Below are positions 5,986 to 6,611 of a stretch of DNA of 6,611 bases, in pieces (the stretch's first letter is position 1; every line of letters starts with the position of its first letter). Source of the stretch: Desulfobacteraceae bacterium (lineage in GTDB: Bacteria; Desulfobacterota; Desulfobacteria; Desulfobacterales; UBA5616). Both the position numbers and the translations under genes were made by a program. The notes under the pieces were generated by a model, which saw nothing but the letters and a program-made list of their open reading frames with translations, made no database searches and was not told the origin of the DNA. The stretch spans positions 1-6,611 of the forward strand of contig JAUXEW010000160.1 in assembly GCA_030620375.1 (NCBI GenBank). Direction: 5' to 3'.

Positions 5986-6006
5986 TCCCCGAGCAAGCTA
6001 CGGGGA
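5986..6006. repeat. REP-like hairpin TCCCCG...CGGGGA
   Basis: TCCCCG (5986-5991) pairs with CGGGGA (6001-6006). The loop begins with AGC-AA-GCT, which extends the stem by three more pairs with one unpaired A. The C-rich stem with an AGCAAGCT core looks like short extragenic palindromes I associate with Desulfobacterota genomes; genome-wide copy number cannot be judged from here. No T-run follows. Confidence 0.45.
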
Positions 6007-6060
6007 ATGTAATCGCTATTGCCGTTCAATAAGCTGGGTTATCCATAAGGAAATCGGAAA

Positions 6061-6611
6061 ATGCCGGACACAAAACTGCTTTACAATAGTCGAATCACGA
6101 AGGTTTATTTAGCCTATATCAACAAAAAGTATCCTGCCATTGATACAGACCATATTCTGAATTATGCGGAAATGACCGAAGAAGAGGTGGAAGACCAGGC
6201 CCACTGGTTTAGCCAATATCAGGTTGATCGCTTCCACGAAGCCCTGATTCAAATGACCGGCAATCCGAATATTGCAAGAGAGGCGGGTCGATATAGCGCA
6301 TCCTCAGAAGCATTGGGGGTTGCCAAACACTATTTATTGGGATTGTTGAATCTAACATCACTTTACATGTTGATTCCTAAGGTTTACTCCATTTTTAGCA
6401 GGGGCGTTGTCATTAAAGGGAAAAAGGTCGGTCCTAATCAAGTCGAGATTGTTTCTACCCCCCTGCCGGGTACAAATGAAAAATCCTACCAATGTGAAAA
6501 TCGAATCGGTATGTTCGAATCTGTGGCAAAACTATTTACTTCAAAGTTGGCCGATGTTACAAAAATTTCATGTTTTCATGACGGAGACGATTGCTGTCGT
6601 TACCTTGTTAC
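6061..6611 (+). CDS. N-terminal part of a V4R-like sensory domain protein, probably a sensor histidine kinase, 3'-truncated by window edge
   Basis: The frame opens with ATG at 6061, 8 nt after AAGGAA (6047-6052), and is still open at the edge after 183 codons. Residues about 5-65 contain NSRITKVYLAYI and EDQAHWFSQYQVDRFHEAL, then GNPNIAREAGRYSASSEALG (68-87), a hydrophobic stretch LLGLLNLTSLYMLIPKVY (92-109) and a terminal cysteine/histidine cluster, C171, H173, C178 and C179, in CFHDGDDCCRYLV, plus C145. The cluster resembles the end of V4R/heme-NO-binding-like ligand domains. I recall this module at the N-terminus of Desulfobacterota sensor histidine kinases with PAS and HATPase domains downstream; those parts lie outside the window. 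It probably senses a small ligand or metal in the cytosol. The hydrophobic stretch is more likely a buried helix than a membrane span. Ligand and output are unknown. Confidence 0.75.
   Translation, partial: MPDTKLLYNSRITKVYLAYINKKYPAIDTDHILNYAEMTEEEVEDQAHWFSQYQVDRFHEALIQMTGNPNIAREAGRYSASSEALGVAKHYLLGLLNLTSLYMLIPKVYSIFSRGVVIKGKKVGPNQVEIVSTPLPGTNEKSYQCENRIGMFESVAKLFTSKLADVTKISCFHDGDDCCRYLV

Larger units (their letters stand above)
5482..6060. other. Divergent intergenic region, 579 bp, no gene supported
   Basis: This region separates the minus-strand cytidylate-kinase-like gene from the + strand sensor gene. Its left third (about 5511-5622) holds three GC-rich hairpins. The middle (about 5630-5820) is very AT-rich and contains promoter-like hexamers on both strands. 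The right third (about 5920-6010) holds three more hairpins. A 66-codon minus-strand frame (5952-5752) exists but has no good ribosome site, spans AT-rich DNA, and resembles no family I know. The octamer AGTGTCCA occurs at 5512-5519 and 5885-5892 in the same orientation. Confidence 0.7.

Noticed and set aside
5511..6010. CRISPR array
   Set aside because: The hairpins differ in sequence and spacing, and there are no regular identical repeats.

Overview
The window most likely comes from a sulfate-reducing Desulfobacterota (Desulfobacterales-type) bacterium. This is inferred from gene content: a PUFA-synthase-like megasynthase, a DUF6485 cysteine-rich protein, a cytidylate-kinase-like protein, an IscU with an added zinc ribbon, and a sensor-protein N-terminus of a kind I associate with this group. 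Base composition is moderate and intergenic DNA is AT-rich. No rRNA, tRNA, CRISPR array, transposase or prophage gene is visible.

Layout: (1) Bases 1-2775, + strand, hold the C-terminal 924 residues of a PfaA-like polyunsaturated fatty acid/polyketide synthase: an acyl carrier domain, a ketoreductase and a hot-dog dehydratase. The gene runs off the left edge. (2) Convergent to it, with only 23 bp between stop codons, lies a minus-strand block read as cytidylate-kinase-like protein (5481-4867), DUF6485 protein (4807-4604), IscU (4514-3999) and IscS/NifS-like protein (3968-2799). A recognisable promoter sits before iscU. (3) Bases 5482-6060 are a 579-bp gene-free divergent region rich in short hairpins. 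(4) Bases 6061-6611, + strand, hold the N-terminal 183 residues of a sensor-type protein that runs off the right edge.

The main result is the IscS-like protein. It keeps the mobile-loop cysteine that carries persulfide in cysteine desulfurases. It has lost the lysine that binds pyridoxal phosphate: the usual Ser-x-His-Lys reads Ser-Asn-Thr here. It has also lost the cofactor-contacting Gln (now Asp) and both arginines of the C-terminal RFSLGR motif. Its partner IscU retains all cluster ligands (C33, D35, C58, C102) and carries an extra five-Cys zinc-ribbon tail. The pair resembles the situation I recall for Archaeoglobus fulgidus, another sulfate reducer, whose IscS lacks the lysine and desulfurase activity but can supply a cysteine ligand to the IscU cluster. 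A reasonable inference is an Fe-S assembly module that draws on free sulfide rather than on cysteine.

The second point of interest is the hairpin-rich leader upstream of the cytidylate-kinase-like gene, with two mutually exclusive stems. The third is a perfect palindrome followed by five T, lying antisense inside the DUF6485 gene.
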